Shown here one piece after another: positions 1 through 9,880 of a DNA stretch of 64,000 nucleotides. The DNA comes from CAYQEC01 sp964416425. Lineage in GTDB: Bacteria > Actinomycetota > Acidimicrobiia > Spongiisociales > UBA5794. Within the stretch, counting starts at the first letter, position 1. Every line of letters begins with the position of its first letter. The notes below the pieces were generated by a model. It saw only the letters and a program-made list of their open reading frames with translations. It was not told the DNA's origin and did no database searches. The position numbers were made by a program, and so were the translations under genes. The stretch covers positions 35,464 to 99,463 of the forward strand of contig CAYQEC010000007.1 of NCBI GenBank assembly GCA_964416425.1, written 5' to 3'.

Positions 1-194
1 ACCTTGTCCATACCGACCCGGTAGCTGGCGGCGTAGTCGGGGAGTCCTTCGGCCCGGGCGTAGCGGCGGTGCCCGTCGTGGATCACTCCGATGTGACGCG
101 GCAACTTGCCGCGATCCAGCCGGGAGAGGAGGCGCGCCTCGTAGAGGCGGTAGAGAGGCTTCTTGACGAGGTCTTCGAGCGTCCGCACCCTCAT
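1..194 (-). CDS. Isoprenyl (polyprenyl) diphosphate synthase, N-terminal fragment
   Basis: This is the N-terminal 64 codons of a cis-prenyl transferase running off the left edge. It would condense isopentenyl diphosphate units onto an allylic primer to make a Z-polyprenyl diphosphate, the lipid carrier used in cell-wall synthesis. The ATG at 192-194 gives MRVRTLEDLVKKPLYRLYE, followed by LPRHIGVIHDGHRRYAR, which matches the family signature around the catalytic Asp (LPxHVAxIMDGNRRWAR). The usual DGNRR reads DGHRR here. The actinobacterial N-terminal extension (PLYxLYExRLL) is present. The long-chain UppS and the short-chain paralogue cannot be told apart from this piece. Confidence 0.85.
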   Translation of the reverse strand, partial: MRVRTLEDLVKKPLYRLYEARLLSRLDRGKLPRHIGVIHDGHRRYARAEGLPDYAASYRVGMDK

Positions 195-256
195 ACTCTA
201 TTGGAGGCTTCGCATTAGGACCGGCCGCGGTGACCAGCCGGAAGGCATCCGCGAGG

Positions 257-940
257 CTACGGGAGCTTGCCATCCGATGCGTCCCACGACGCCCCGGAGT
301 GGATCACCACCGCCGTCCCCGGTACCGCAGCCTGGCGGGCGGCCACCAGCTCCCGCATCATCGCCGGGGGATCGATCGACGCCGCCGGGCCGCTGATCAC
401 GACGGCGAACGACGGCACGAGACGGATCGCGTCTTCGTCGTCGAACACCATCGGCACCGTCTCCAGGATGTGCTCGATGCGGGCGATCACCGCCGGCACC
501 CCACGCTCCTCGAGCATCGGCATCACCGCCAGCAGCCCCTCCTCGTCGATCCGTCCGACGGTGTCGAGCCGGCGCAGGCATGCCCCCACCAGCGCTCCGG
601 CGTGGCGCAGGGCGTCTTCGAGGCCTTCCTTCCCGAAGCGCTCGGCGACCCGTTCCAGGGCGGAGATGCCGACGAACATGACGGCGAATGTCTCACCGGA
701 TCGGGCATGGCGGGCGACCGCCTTCTCCAGCACCTCGAGGAGCCCGTTGGCATTCGGGAGGCCGGTGACGATGTCAGTCGAGGCCAGCATGTCGAGCTGG
801 AGGCGTAGGACCCCGTTGTTGAACAGCACCTCCTGGAGCTCTGCCTCCAGAGCATCGATGCGGGCGGTCGCCTCCTCCAGATCCCGCGGGGGCGGACCCT
901 CCGCAGCGGGGTGGTGCACGGTTCCTTCTTCGTTCGCCAT
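257..940 (-). CDS. Degenerate GGDEF-domain protein
   Basis: A 227-residue soluble protein. Residues 20-52 look like a coiled coil. From about residue 55 a diguanylate-cyclase fold is recognisable (STDIVTGLPNANGL). The catalytic GG[D/E]EF turn at about 129-137 reads GRIDEEGLLAV, so the signature is lost and cyclase activity is unlikely. Such domains can act as GTP or c-di-GMP sensors or scaffolds; that role is inference. The ATG follows a good GGGGGAGAG ribosome site. It sits between the prenyl transferase and a GNAT gene on the same strand. Confidence 0.75.
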   Translation of the reverse strand: MANEEGTVHHPAAEGPPPRDLEEATARIDALEAELQEVLFNNGVLRLQLDMLASTDIVTGLPNANGLLEVLEKAVARHARSGETFAVMFVGISALERVAERFGKEGLEDALRHAGALVGACLRRLDTVGRIDEEGLLAVMPMLEERGVPAVIARIEHILETVPMVFDDEDAIRLVPSFAVVISGPAASIDPPAMMRELVAARQAAVPGTAVVIHSGASWDASDGKLP

Positions 941-1083
941 CTCTCCCCCAGGTGCCGGGACAACCCAAGGCGGGCTCACCTGGAAAACTACTCCGCGCGG
1001 GACGGCTACACCCGGCGCGCAGCCTCCTCGGGCATTTTGGTCACGGGCCCGCGCGGTACCTCGACGACCGCCCGCGGCTCGAT

Positions 1084-1575
1084 TCAGTCGAGCCGCTGCA
1101 CCATGATGTCGGCGTCGCCGTCGTTCCCGACGACGACGAATCCCTCCGCCCGGTAAAGGAGGGAAGCGGGATTGGCCCGCTCCACGCTGAGGCTGACGGC
1201 GGTGATGCCGGCCCGCCGGGCCCGGGCGGCGAGGTCCCGCAGCAGGGCCCGTCCCACCCCGCGCCGGCGCCACGGGGCGGTCACCGCCAGGCTCAGCTCG
1301 GGAGTTTCGGCGGCAACGAACCCGAACCCGGGATCGGCCTCGTCGAAGAAGCGGAGCCAGGCGGCCCCGAGCGGTCGGTCCGCCTCGGTGGCGACGACGC
1401 CGATCTCCTCCGGGCCCGGCCAGCCGGCGACATAGTGGGCGAGGGACGGCTCCCCCAGCACCGCCGCCAACGGGATGGCGCGACTCGGGGCCCAGTTGAC
1501 GGCCTCCACCAGCATGAGGGTGAGGAACGGCAGATCGGCGCCGGTGGCGGAACGGAGAGAGACGTCGGGATGCAT
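1084..1575 (-). CDS. GNAT-family N-acetyltransferase
   Basis: A 163-residue single-domain GNAT protein that would transfer an acyl group from acyl-CoA to an unknown amine. The acetyl-CoA pyrophosphate loop is visible as LAVTAPWRRRGVGRALLRDL (R/Q-x-x-G-x-G/A), followed by a beta strand and the C-terminal NPASLLYRAEGFVVVG motif typical of the fold. I chose the ATG at 1573-1575 because GGAG lies about 7 nt upstream. Another in-frame ATG lies 12 nt further upstream and the frame stays open beyond that. It is probably co-directional with the GGDEF gene, 143 bp apart. Confidence 0.8.
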   Translation of the reverse strand: MHPDVSLRSATGADLPFLTLMLVEAVNWAPSRAIPLAAVLGEPSLAHYVAGWPGPEEIGVVATEADRPLGAAWLRFFDEADPGFGFVAAETPELSLAVTAPWRRRGVGRALLRDLAARARRAGITAVSLSVERANPASLLYRAEGFVVVGNDGDADIMVQRLD

Positions 1576-1720
1576 CGGCTCCAGCATGGCGGCGGTATCC
1601 GGTGCGGCACAAGAGGTTTCCGGGTCGGCGGGAGGCACCGTGCCCGGGCCAGAACACCACATTCGGCCGTGTGACCTGCAAGGATGGTGCCGAACACGCC
1701 TGTCCCCGGAGGTTCATTTC

Positions 1721-2110
1721 ATGGCGATGTCCAAGGAGCACAAGGCCGCTCTCGCGCAGGGACGACGCGAAGCGCGCACCATCAAGGCCTATCTCGAGAG
1801 TCTCGCGAGGCGCAAGCCGGGCCGCCCGGTCACCGTCGAGACGTTGCGGGAGCGCCTGGCGCGACTCGGCGACCAGGTGGCCGCGGAGCAGGATCCCCTG
1901 AAGCGAGTCGATCTCGTGCAGAAGAAGCTCGAGGCGGAAGAGGCGCTGGCCCGGGCCGAGAACGTCGCCGACAACGCGGCGTTGGAGCAAGGGTTCGTCG
2001 CCACCGTCCAGAGCTATTCGGCGCGAAAGAGCATCACCTATGCGGCGTGGCGTGAGGCGGGAGTCCCCGCCGCGGTGCTCCGGCGGGCGGGATTGACCCG
2101 CGGGAGCTGA
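1721..2110 (+). CDS. Conserved hypothetical protein, charged and helical
   Basis: A 129-residue soluble protein I cannot assign. It starts MAMSKEHKAALAQGRREA after a GGAGG site 9 nt upstream; a second ATG two codons on is possible. The middle (about 40-100) is rich in Lys, Arg and Glu and predicted to be helical. The C-terminus has an aromatic segment with YAAWREAGVPAAVLRRAGL that resembles a short helix-turn-helix-like tail, as seen in proteins that classify residues by 'YxxWREaGV'. This last point is only a resemblance. Divergent from the GNAT gene, so the 1576-1720 interval should hold two promoters. Confidence 0.65.
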   Translation: MAMSKEHKAALAQGRREARTIKAYLESLARRKPGRPVTVETLRERLARLGDQVAAEQDPLKRVDLVQKKLEAEEALARAENVADNAALEQGFVATVQSYSARKSITYAAWREAGVPAAVLRRAGLTRGS

Positions 2111-2269
2111 TACCCGGCGGTCATCACCGCTCGGAGCGGCGCGGCGCCGCTGAGTCGGGTCCGTGCCGGCACGGCCGCGCCACGAGACATCGTTTCCGCC
2201 ACCCCGGATCGAGAGAGCGTTCGACATGAACGCTTCTCCCAGAATCTCGATCGCGGTACGCTGCTCTTC

Positions 2270-2938
2270 GTGGACGTCTCTCGAATTCCGCTCGGCAAGA
2301 TGCAGAATCCCGTGCGCGGTTTCCTTCACGGTTCGGCCGCGGTGGCCGCCGTCGTCGGAACCGTGGTCCTCATGGCTCGAGCGGAGACGTGGCCTGCCCG
2401 CATCGCCGTCCTCGTCTTTGGGCTCGGCATGCTCGCCCTCTACACGACGAGTTCCTTGTACCACTCGATCCCGTGGCAGGAAGTCTGGAAGCGACGGATG
2501 CGCCGGGCCGACCACTCGATGATCTTCGTGCTGATCGCAACCTCGTACACCCCGATCGCCGTCATCGTGCTCGACGGCGGTTGGCGCTGGAGCGCCCTGG
2601 CGGTGGTGTGGGCCATTGCCGCCACCGGCATCATCCACAAGATCGCCTCGAAGAACGCCGACCGCAACGCCCTCTCCATCGCCCTGATGGTGACACTCGG
2701 CTGGATCTCGGCACCGATCATGATTCCGCTCGCCCAGCGCGCCGGCGTGCTCGCCGTGGTGCTGATAGGTTTGGGTGGAATCCTGTACACCGTCGGGATG
2801 GTGTTCCTGGTGACGGGCTGGCCCAAGCTGTGGCCCCGGGTGTTCTCCTCCCACGAGCTGTTCCACGTCTTCGTGGTGGCCGCCTCTGCCCTCCACTACG
2901 CGGTGGCGTTCCGGTACGTAGTGCCGCTGGCGGGCTGA
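2270..2938 (+). CDS. Hemolysin III / PAQR-family membrane protein
   Basis: A 222-residue integral membrane protein with about seven transmembrane helices. It carries the three family motifs: SSLYHS near residue 61, DHSMIFVLIATSYTP near 81, and SHELFHVFVVAASALHY near 193. The Ser/His/Asp residues in these form the zinc site of the PAQR/CREST hydrolase-like fold. The family is called hemolysin III for historical reasons; a lytic role should not be assumed. The GTG at 2270 is the longest start. An ATG at 2300 (MQNPVRG) is equally possible because family members usually begin with a similar 'kPxxRGxlH' segment. Confidence 0.85.
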   Translation: MDVSRIPLGKMQNPVRGFLHGSAAVAAVVGTVVLMARAETWPARIAVLVFGLGMLALYTTSSLYHSIPWQEVWKRRMRRADHSMIFVLIATSYTPIAVIVLDGGWRWSALAVVWAIAATGIIHKIASKNADRNALSIALMVTLGWISAPIMIPLAQRAGVLAVVLIGLGGILYTVGMVFLVTGWPKLWPRVFSSHELFHVFVVAASALHYAVAFRYVVPLAG

Positions 2939-2991
2939 CCGGTCGCCCGGGCCCGGGCTTCCTGTCACACCCGGCCGATACGGTGCGGATC

Positions 2992-3132
2992 ATGGAAGCC
3001 AAGAGCTTGCCCTCTTCCCACGACCTCGAGCGCCTGTTGACGGCCGCCGGCATCGACTTCACCGTCGTGACGCGTTGCCCCGACCCGGCCTGCGAGGTGT
3101 GCGCCCCGGTGGCGTTGCCCTCGGCCGCCTGA
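2992..3132 (+). CDS. Small Cys-containing hypothetical protein
   Basis: A possible 46-residue protein, MEAKSLPSSHDLERLLTAAG..., ending in a cysteine cluster CPDPACEVC that could bind metal or form disulfides. No strong ribosome site is visible before the ATG. Residue composition (amphipathic N-terminal helix, FTVVTRC strand) looks more like protein than noise, and no other frame here is convincing. Function unknown. Confidence 0.45.
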   Translation: MEAKSLPSSHDLERLLTAAGIDFTVVTRCPDPACEVCAPVALPSAA

Positions 3133-3433
3133 CCGGATCCGGGTCCCGGCGGAGTGCTCCTACCGGGCCCCTCCCGGGATGGCAGCCATGGCCGCCCCCG
3201 CGGCCCGCCGACACGCCGTCGTCCAGCCATGGCCCCGGCTCCGTTGCCACCGGTACCGACACGTCCGGCGGCGGGACGACGCCTCCTATGCTCTCGGCCG
3301 CCATCCCCCGCGCCCCCCGGTGACGGGCGTCGCACGCTTCTCGTGCCCTGTCGAATTCGGGCCGCCCGGAGCCGGCCCTAAGCTGTGACGCTCGCGACGC
3401 TGCTGCCTCTTCTCGATGACACTTCGAGGAGCC
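3133..3433. other. Intergenic region without a recognisable gene
   Basis: About 300 bp of very GC-rich sequence between the small Cys-containing ORF and the SLC13 transporter. All frames give Pro/Arg-rich translations without family resemblance or a plausible ribosome site. I see no clear promoter hexamers or terminator. The last 12 nt (CGAGGAGCC) hold the ribosome site of the transporter. Confidence 0.5.
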
Positions 3434-4858
3434 ATGACGATCACCCAACGCCGCCGCCGGCGTCTTCCTGTGAGATTCACCACCCGCACCATCGGACTCG
3501 GAGCGGCGCTCGTCGCATTGGCGATCCCGTTCGTGTTCCACTTCGACGGCCTCTCCCAGGCCGGCCACCGCGTCTTCGCCATCTTCCTGATGGCAGTCGT
3601 GCTCTGGGTGACCGAAGCCATCCCCCTCCACGCCACCGCCGCCCTCATCATCGCCCTCGAGATCCTGATGGTGAGCAACGAGGCACTCGTCGGCCTCCCC
3701 GCCGACTTCACCCCGCTGCCCTACAGCTCCTACTTCGCCACCCTCGCCCACCCCGTGCTCATGCTGTTCCTCGGCGGATTTTTCCTGGCCGAGGGAGCGT
3801 CGAAGTTCCGGCTCGACCGCGCCATGGCGCGGGTGCTGCTCCGCCCCTTCGGGACCTCGCCCCGCAAGATCATGCTCGGACTCATGCTCATCACCGCCGG
3901 CTTCTCCATGTTCATGTCCAACACCGCCACCACCGCCACGATGATGGCGGTGGTGCTGCCGGTGGTCGTCGGCCTCGCCGCCGAGGACCGCCTCCGCGTC
4001 GGGTTCGTGCTCGCCATCCCGATCGCGGCAAACATCGGCGGCATCGGCACCCCGGTCGGGACCCCACCCAACGCCATCGCCATCGGCCAGCTCGCCTCCG
4101 CCGGGATCCGGGTGAGCTTCGGTAAGTGGATGCTGATGGCGGTACCCGCCGCCCTCGTGCTGCTGCTGCTCGCCTGGCTGGCGTTGGGTCGGCTCTTCCG
4201 TTCCGACACCCGCGCCATCGACGTCCAGATCGACGAGACCTTCGACAAATCGCGCCCCGCCATCATCTTCTACGCCACCTTCGTCGTCACCGTCCTGTTG
4301 TGGCTCACCGAGGCGCTCCACGGGGTCAGCTCCAACGTCGTCGGCTTCCTGCCCGTGGTGGTGCTGCTCGGCACCCAGGTCTTCTCCGCCCGGGACCTGC
4401 AGTCCATCCAGTGGCACGTGCTCTGGCTCGTCGCCGGCGGCATCGCCCTCGGGCTCGGGGTCTCCTCCTCGGGCCTCGACACCTGGCTCATCGGCCTCGT
4501 CTCCTGGGAATCGATCGGCCCGGCGCTGGTGACCGCCGCCCTCGCCCTGGTCGCCCTCAGCCTGTCCACCGTCATCTCCAACAGCGCCGCCGCCAACCTG
4601 CTCGTCCCGATCGGCATCAGCCTCACCGTCAGCGGCGCGGTCGACGTCGATCCCCTGATGGTCGGTTTCATCATCGCCATCGGGGCGTCACTCGCCATGG
4701 CGCTCCCCATTTCGACGCCGCCCAACGCCATCGCCTACTCCTCCGGAATGGTCAAGACGAAGGACATGGCGGCCATGGGCGCCATCGTCGCCGTCATCGG
4801 ACTGGTGCTGTTCCTCGCGATCTCCCCGCTGCTGTGGTCGGCCATGGGGGTGACCTGA
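3434..4858 (+). CDS. SLC13/DASS-family sodium:dicarboxylate (or sulfate) transporter
   Basis: A 474-residue permease with about 11-13 hydrophobic segments. The two inverted repeats each carry the family signature: MSNTATTATMMAVVLP and ISNSAAANLLVPIG (the SNT motifs binding Na+ and substrate), each followed by a TPPNAIA loop. The family imports C4-dicarboxylates, citrate or sulfate with Na+; the substrate cannot be told here. ATG at 3434 has AGGAG 5 nt upstream; an in-frame ATG at 3416 lacks one. Its stop overlaps the start of the sensor kinase (TGATG), so the two are translationally coupled, suggesting the kinase system controls or reads the transported substrate. Confidence 0.9.
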   Translation: MTITQRRRRRLPVRFTTRTIGLGAALVALAIPFVFHFDGLSQAGHRVFAIFLMAVVLWVTEAIPLHATAALIIALEILMVSNEALVGLPADFTPLPYSSYFATLAHPVLMLFLGGFFLAEGASKFRLDRAMARVLLRPFGTSPRKIMLGLMLITAGFSMFMSNTATTATMMAVVLPVVVGLAAEDRLRVGFVLAIPIAANIGGIGTPVGTPPNAIAIGQLASAGIRVSFGKWMLMAVPAALVLLLLAWLALGRLFRSDTRAIDVQIDETFDKSRPAIIFYATFVVTVLLWLTEALHGVSSNVVGFLPVVVLLGTQVFSARDLQSIQWHVLWLVAGGIALGLGVSSSGLDTWLIGLVSWESIGPALVTAALALVALSLSTVISNSAAANLLVPIGISLTVSGAVDVDPLMVGFIIAIGASLAMALPISTPPNAIAYSSGMVKTKDMAAMGAIVAVIGLVLFLAISPLLWSAMGVT

Positions 4859-6891
4859 TGACTCGGGCCGACCCGACGGGCCAGGCGGTGGTTCTCATCG
4901 CCGACGACGACCCCGAAGTGCTCGCCCGCCTCGCAGAGGACTTGGAGGCCATCGCCGAAGGAGCCTTCACCGTGATCGCGGTCGTCACCGGCGCCGACCT
5001 TCTCGCCCGGGCCGAGCAAGCCGCCCTCGAGGGCAAGAAGATCCCCCTCGTCATCGTCGACCAGACCGTCGGCGACGGCTCCGGGGTCGACCTCCTCATC
5101 ACCGGCAACGAGCAGGAGCCGCTGCGAGCGGCACGCAAGGTGCTCATGGCCGACCGGCACGAGGAAGAGGGCCTCGATCGGGTCGTGCGGAGCCGCGCCC
5201 TCGACGCCACCTTGGCCAAGCCGTGGGGCGAGAGCCAGCTGCGGGCCATGGTGTACCGGCTGGTGACCGAGTTCTTCGTCGAGGAAGCGCCGGAAGAGGT
5301 GGACGAGGTGACCGAGGTCGTCGACGTCGACGTGTTGTCGCACGCCTTCGTGGAAGCCGAGGAGCAGCGCCGCGAAGTCGACCGCCGGCTGCGCCGCCTG
5401 CAACGCTCCTTCCTCGACGACCGGGCCCTCTCCGACGACGACGTCGAGCACCTCATGATCACCGAGATCGATCGGGCCCTCGACACCCCGCCCCGCCGCA
5501 CCGTGCCCGCCGGCACCATCATCCTCCGAGCCGGCGAGCGGGTCGACGGCATCCACATCGTGGTGGCGGGACGGGTCCGCCTCACCCTCGACGTCGACGA
5601 CCGGGTCATCGGCTTTCACTCCCGCACCGCGGGACGCATCATCGGGCTCAACGCCGTCGCCGGGAACGACCCCACTGCCTTCTTCAACGTCGTCGCCATC
5701 GAGGAGACGACGTTCATCACCCTCACCTTGGAGCAGCTCGACACCGCCCTCCAGACCAGCCCCACCCTGGCGGTGCACTTCGTCACCGTGCTGCTGCGCT
5801 CCATGGCCCGCCGCAACCTGCGCAGCGTCGAGATGCGGCTCCAGGTCGACAGCCTCGCCCACGACCTGGTTCAGGAACGGGACGAGCTCGCCGACGCCCT
5901 CGACCGGCTCGGCCGGGCCCGCTCCCGGCTCGTCGAATCCGAGAAGCTGGCCACCCTCGGCCAGCTCGCCGCCGGCGTCGGCCACGAGCTCAACAATCCG
6001 GCCGCCGCCATCAGCCGCGCCACCGACTTCCTGGGGGAGGACGTCGCCTCCCTCGCCGCCGACCTGTCCGACGGGGAACAACTCGCCGAAGCCCTGCGCG
6101 TCGCCCGGGAGACCGAGCCCCTCTCGACCCGGGTCGAGCGGCAGCGGCGGGAGAGCCTCGGCGCCGCCATCGGCGACGACGCCGCTGCCCGCAGGCTGGT
6201 CAGGATCGGCGTCGACACCGTCGACGCCTACCAGGCCGCCTTCGCCGGTGTCGCCGACCCCGCCGCCCAGCTCGACCGGCTCGAGCGCTACCACCGTATC
6301 GGCTCCTCGCTGCGCAGCATCGACGCCGCCGCCGCCCGCATCGTCCGCCTCGTCGGCAGCCTCCGCTCCTACGCTCGCAGCGGCCACGAGCGGGTCGACG
6401 CCTTCGACGTCCGCGAAGGGATCGAGGAGACCCTGCTGCTGCTCGGCCACGACCTCCGCAACGTCACCGTCGAACGGGAGTACGCCGACGACATCCCCGC
6501 CATCAGCGGATCCCCCGGCGACCTCAACCAGGTGTGGACCAACCTCATCACCAACGCCATCCAGGCGATGCGGGACAACCCGGTGCTGCGGGTCGCGGTC
6601 ACCTCCCCGGACCCCAACGAGATCGAGGTGACCATCACCGACAACGGCATGGGCATCCCCCGCAGCGACCTGTCGAAGATCTTCGAAGCCACCTTCACCA
6701 CCAAGTCAGGGCGGGTGGAGTTCGGGCTCGGGCTCGGCCTGCAGATCGTCAAGGACATCATCGTCCGCCACGGGGGGACGATCCGAGCCGAGTCGGTGCC
6801 CGGGAAGACTACCTTCACGGTCCGTCTCCCGGTGGACCGCCCCCTCGGGACCCCGCACCCCCCCGCCGAGCACAACGGAGGTCATGTGTGA
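4858..6891 (+). CDS. REC - cyclic-nucleotide-binding - histidine kinase hybrid
   Basis: A 677-residue soluble sensor kinase with no transmembrane segment. Order of domains: receiver (about 10-135, acidic pair in LIADDDPE, phospho-acceptor Asp in VIVDQTV, Lys in LAKPW); a CRP-like cNMP-binding domain (about 200-320, AGERVDGIHIVVAGRVRL); a coiled coil; HisKA with LGQLAAGVGHELNNPAAA, the phosphorylated His being about residue 376; and HATPase_c (N box LITNAIQAM, G1 DNGMGIP, G2 GLGLGLQIV). It would autophosphorylate and signal to the adjacent response regulator. Its start overlaps the transporter stop by 1 nt and its stop overlaps the regulator start by 2 nt, so the three genes form one unit. Confidence 0.9.
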   Translation: MTRADPTGQAVVLIADDDPEVLARLAEDLEAIAEGAFTVIAVVTGADLLARAEQAALEGKKIPLVIVDQTVGDGSGVDLLITGNEQEPLRAARKVLMADRHEEEGLDRVVRSRALDATLAKPWGESQLRAMVYRLVTEFFVEEAPEEVDEVTEVVDVDVLSHAFVEAEEQRREVDRRLRRLQRSFLDDRALSDDDVEHLMITEIDRALDTPPRRTVPAGTIILRAGERVDGIHIVVAGRVRLTLDVDDRVIGFHSRTAGRIIGLNAVAGNDPTAFFNVVAIEETTFITLTLEQLDTALQTSPTLAVHFVTVLLRSMARRNLRSVEMRLQVDSLAHDLVQERDELADALDRLGRARSRLVESEKLATLGQLAAGVGHELNNPAAAISRATDFLGEDVASLAADLSDGEQLAEALRVARETEPLSTRVERQRRESLGAAIGDDAAARRLVRIGVDTVDAYQAAFAGVADPAAQLDRLERYHRIGSSLRSIDAAAARIVRLVGSLRSYARSGHERVDAFDVREGIEETLLLLGHDLRNVTVEREYADDIPAISGSPGDLNQVWTNLITNAIQAMRDNPVLRVAVTSPDPNEIEVTITDNGMGIPRSDLSKIFEATFTTKSGRVEFGLGLGLQIVKDIIVRHGGTIRAESVPGKTTFTVRLPVDRPLGTPHPPAEHNGGHV

Positions 6892-7379
6892 ACCAACTCG
6901 TCATCCTGTGCATCGAGGACGAGCCCGAGGTACGGGAGGCGATCGCCCGCGACCTCGAAGCCTTCGAACCGACCTTCGTCGTCGAGCTCGCCGAGGACGT
7001 CAGCGACGCCCGCAACGTCCTCGCCTCGATCGTGGCGCGGGGCGACGAGGTGGCGCTGATCCTCGCCGACCATTTGCTCCCCGACACCCAGGGCACCGAC
7101 TTCCTGATCGAGCTCCACCAGGACCCGACCACCCACCCCATTCGCAAGGTGCTCCTCACCGGACAGGCGGGTCAGGAGGACACGATCCGGGCCATCAACG
7201 AGGCCGATCTCGACCACTACATCGCCAAACCGTGGACCCGGGAAGCGCTGCACGAAGTGGTGTGCGACCAGCTCACCGACTACGTGCTGGACAACGTCGA
7301 CGACGTGCTGCCCTACGTCGCCACCCTGGACGGACCCCGGCTGTTGCGGCGGGTCGCCGAGACCGGATCGGACGAGTAG
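6888..7379 (+). CDS. Response regulator, receiver domain with short C-terminal tail
   Basis: A 163-residue protein made of a receiver domain (about 4-125) and a short tail rich in Asp and Leu, with no DNA-binding output domain. Visible residues: acidic pair E10/D11, phospho-acceptor D61 (LILADHLLPD), T91 (KVLLTGQ) and K114 (YIAKPW). The KPW ending and the general sequence resemble the N-terminal receiver of the kinase upstream, which suggests duplication. The GTG start lies inside GTGTGA with a GGAGG site before it. Likely the partner or feedback element of the kinase; the output target is unknown. Confidence 0.88.
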   Translation: MNQLVILCIEDEPEVREAIARDLEAFEPTFVVELAEDVSDARNVLASIVARGDEVALILADHLLPDTQGTDFLIELHQDPTTHPIRKVLLTGQAGQEDTIRAINEADLDHYIAKPWTREALHEVVCDQLTDYVLDNVDDVLPYVATLDGPRLLRRVAETGSDE

Positions 7380-7390
7380 CGGCGATCGCA

Positions 7391-7412
7391 GCCGGGGAGG
7401 AGCCACCCCGGC
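7391..7412 (+). terminator. Hairpin, likely terminator of the transporter-kinase operon
   Basis: A perfect 7-bp stem GCCGGGG/CCCCGGC with an 8-nt loop lies 11 nt after the response-regulator stop. There is no T tract, as is common in high-GC actinobacteria. Confidence 0.45.
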
Positions 7413-7492
7413 CGACCCGAAGCTCTTCTCCCAGGAGCGGCGCGGCCCGAACGTGTACCGTGGGGTCCCGGAACGCCCACGCGGAGGATGCG

Positions 7493-9292
<1,800 letters not shown>

Positions 9293-9298
9293 GCCGGA

Positions 9299-9335
9299 GC
9301 CCCGGACCGGCCGATCGGGCCGCCTCGGTCGGGGC
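9299..9335 (+). terminator. Hairpin after the acyl-CoA synthetase gene
   Basis: GCCCCGGACC at 9299-9308 pairs with GGTCGGGGC at 9327-9335 (one bulged G), with inner GGCC/GGGCC pairing. It lies 6 nt after the stop and is the best terminator candidate for the upstream gene; no T tract. Confidence 0.5.
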
Positions 9336-9880
9336 CGACCGATGGCATAGGCCGCGGCTGCGAGGGCTTCATTCGAGGAAGCAGCGGAGGAGCTCATGGT
9401 CGACGGGGGAAACGCTGTCGCCGCCCACCGGCCCCGCATCGGAGGCGCCACGCCCATGCCGAGCGACGAGGGACTCTGAGCGGCCCGGCCAGGACAGGGT
9501 CCGGTTGGCAAGTTGGCGCCGATTCGACCACGATGGCGACGTCGAAGAGGGCTCAGAGATGAACGAAGCTTCCTCGGGAACGACGCCGGGGCTTCGTGAC
9601 GCTGCCGCCCGTTCCGCCCTGCCGCTGGTGTAGAGAGGATGCGGCAGCGGGGGTGAGGTGCCCGAGGGCCGGCGCCGCCGACCCACCAACCGGAAGCCGG
9701 CGACCTTGATCTCGCGCCGCTCACCGATTCCCGCCAGCGCCGAGGCGACACGGGGCCCCAGCTTGATCTCCTCGAGAGAATTGGGTTGGTTTCGTCTCGA
9801 CGACGCTCATCGGCCTGCCCCCGGATATCGGGCCAGATTGTTGCGCGTGGTCGGGAGCGCGACAACCCGGCCGCGATACG
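9336..9880. other. Intergenic region with coding-like debris, no intact gene
   Basis: About 545 bp without a complete gene. On the + strand there are short protein-like runs without usable starts, for example FEEAAEELMVDGGNAVAAHR ending at a TGA near 9480, and RFDHDGDVEEGSEMNEASSG running to a TAG near 9632. On the - strand, a segment near 9700-9780 reads EEIKLGPRVASALAGIGER in one frame. Frames break often. I read this as decayed coding sequence or a region with sequencing errors; I cannot name the ancestor. Confidence 0.35.

Noticed and set aside
257..2968. A 903-codon open frame on the minus strand covering several genes
   Set aside because: Its first 227 C-terminal codons are the GGDEF gene; the rest is antisense to or out of frame with the GNAT, hypothetical and hemolysin III genes and reads as low-complexity Gly/Arg/His.
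4126..4857. Possible N-terminal extension of the sensor kinase
   Set aside because: It overlaps the transporter gene in another frame and is Arg/His-rich; the ATG at 4858 directly precedes a complete receiver domain.
7391..7492. Small gene between the response regulator and the acyl-CoA synthetase
   Set aside because: Only a terminator hairpin and the ribosome site of the next gene are visible; no credible frame.
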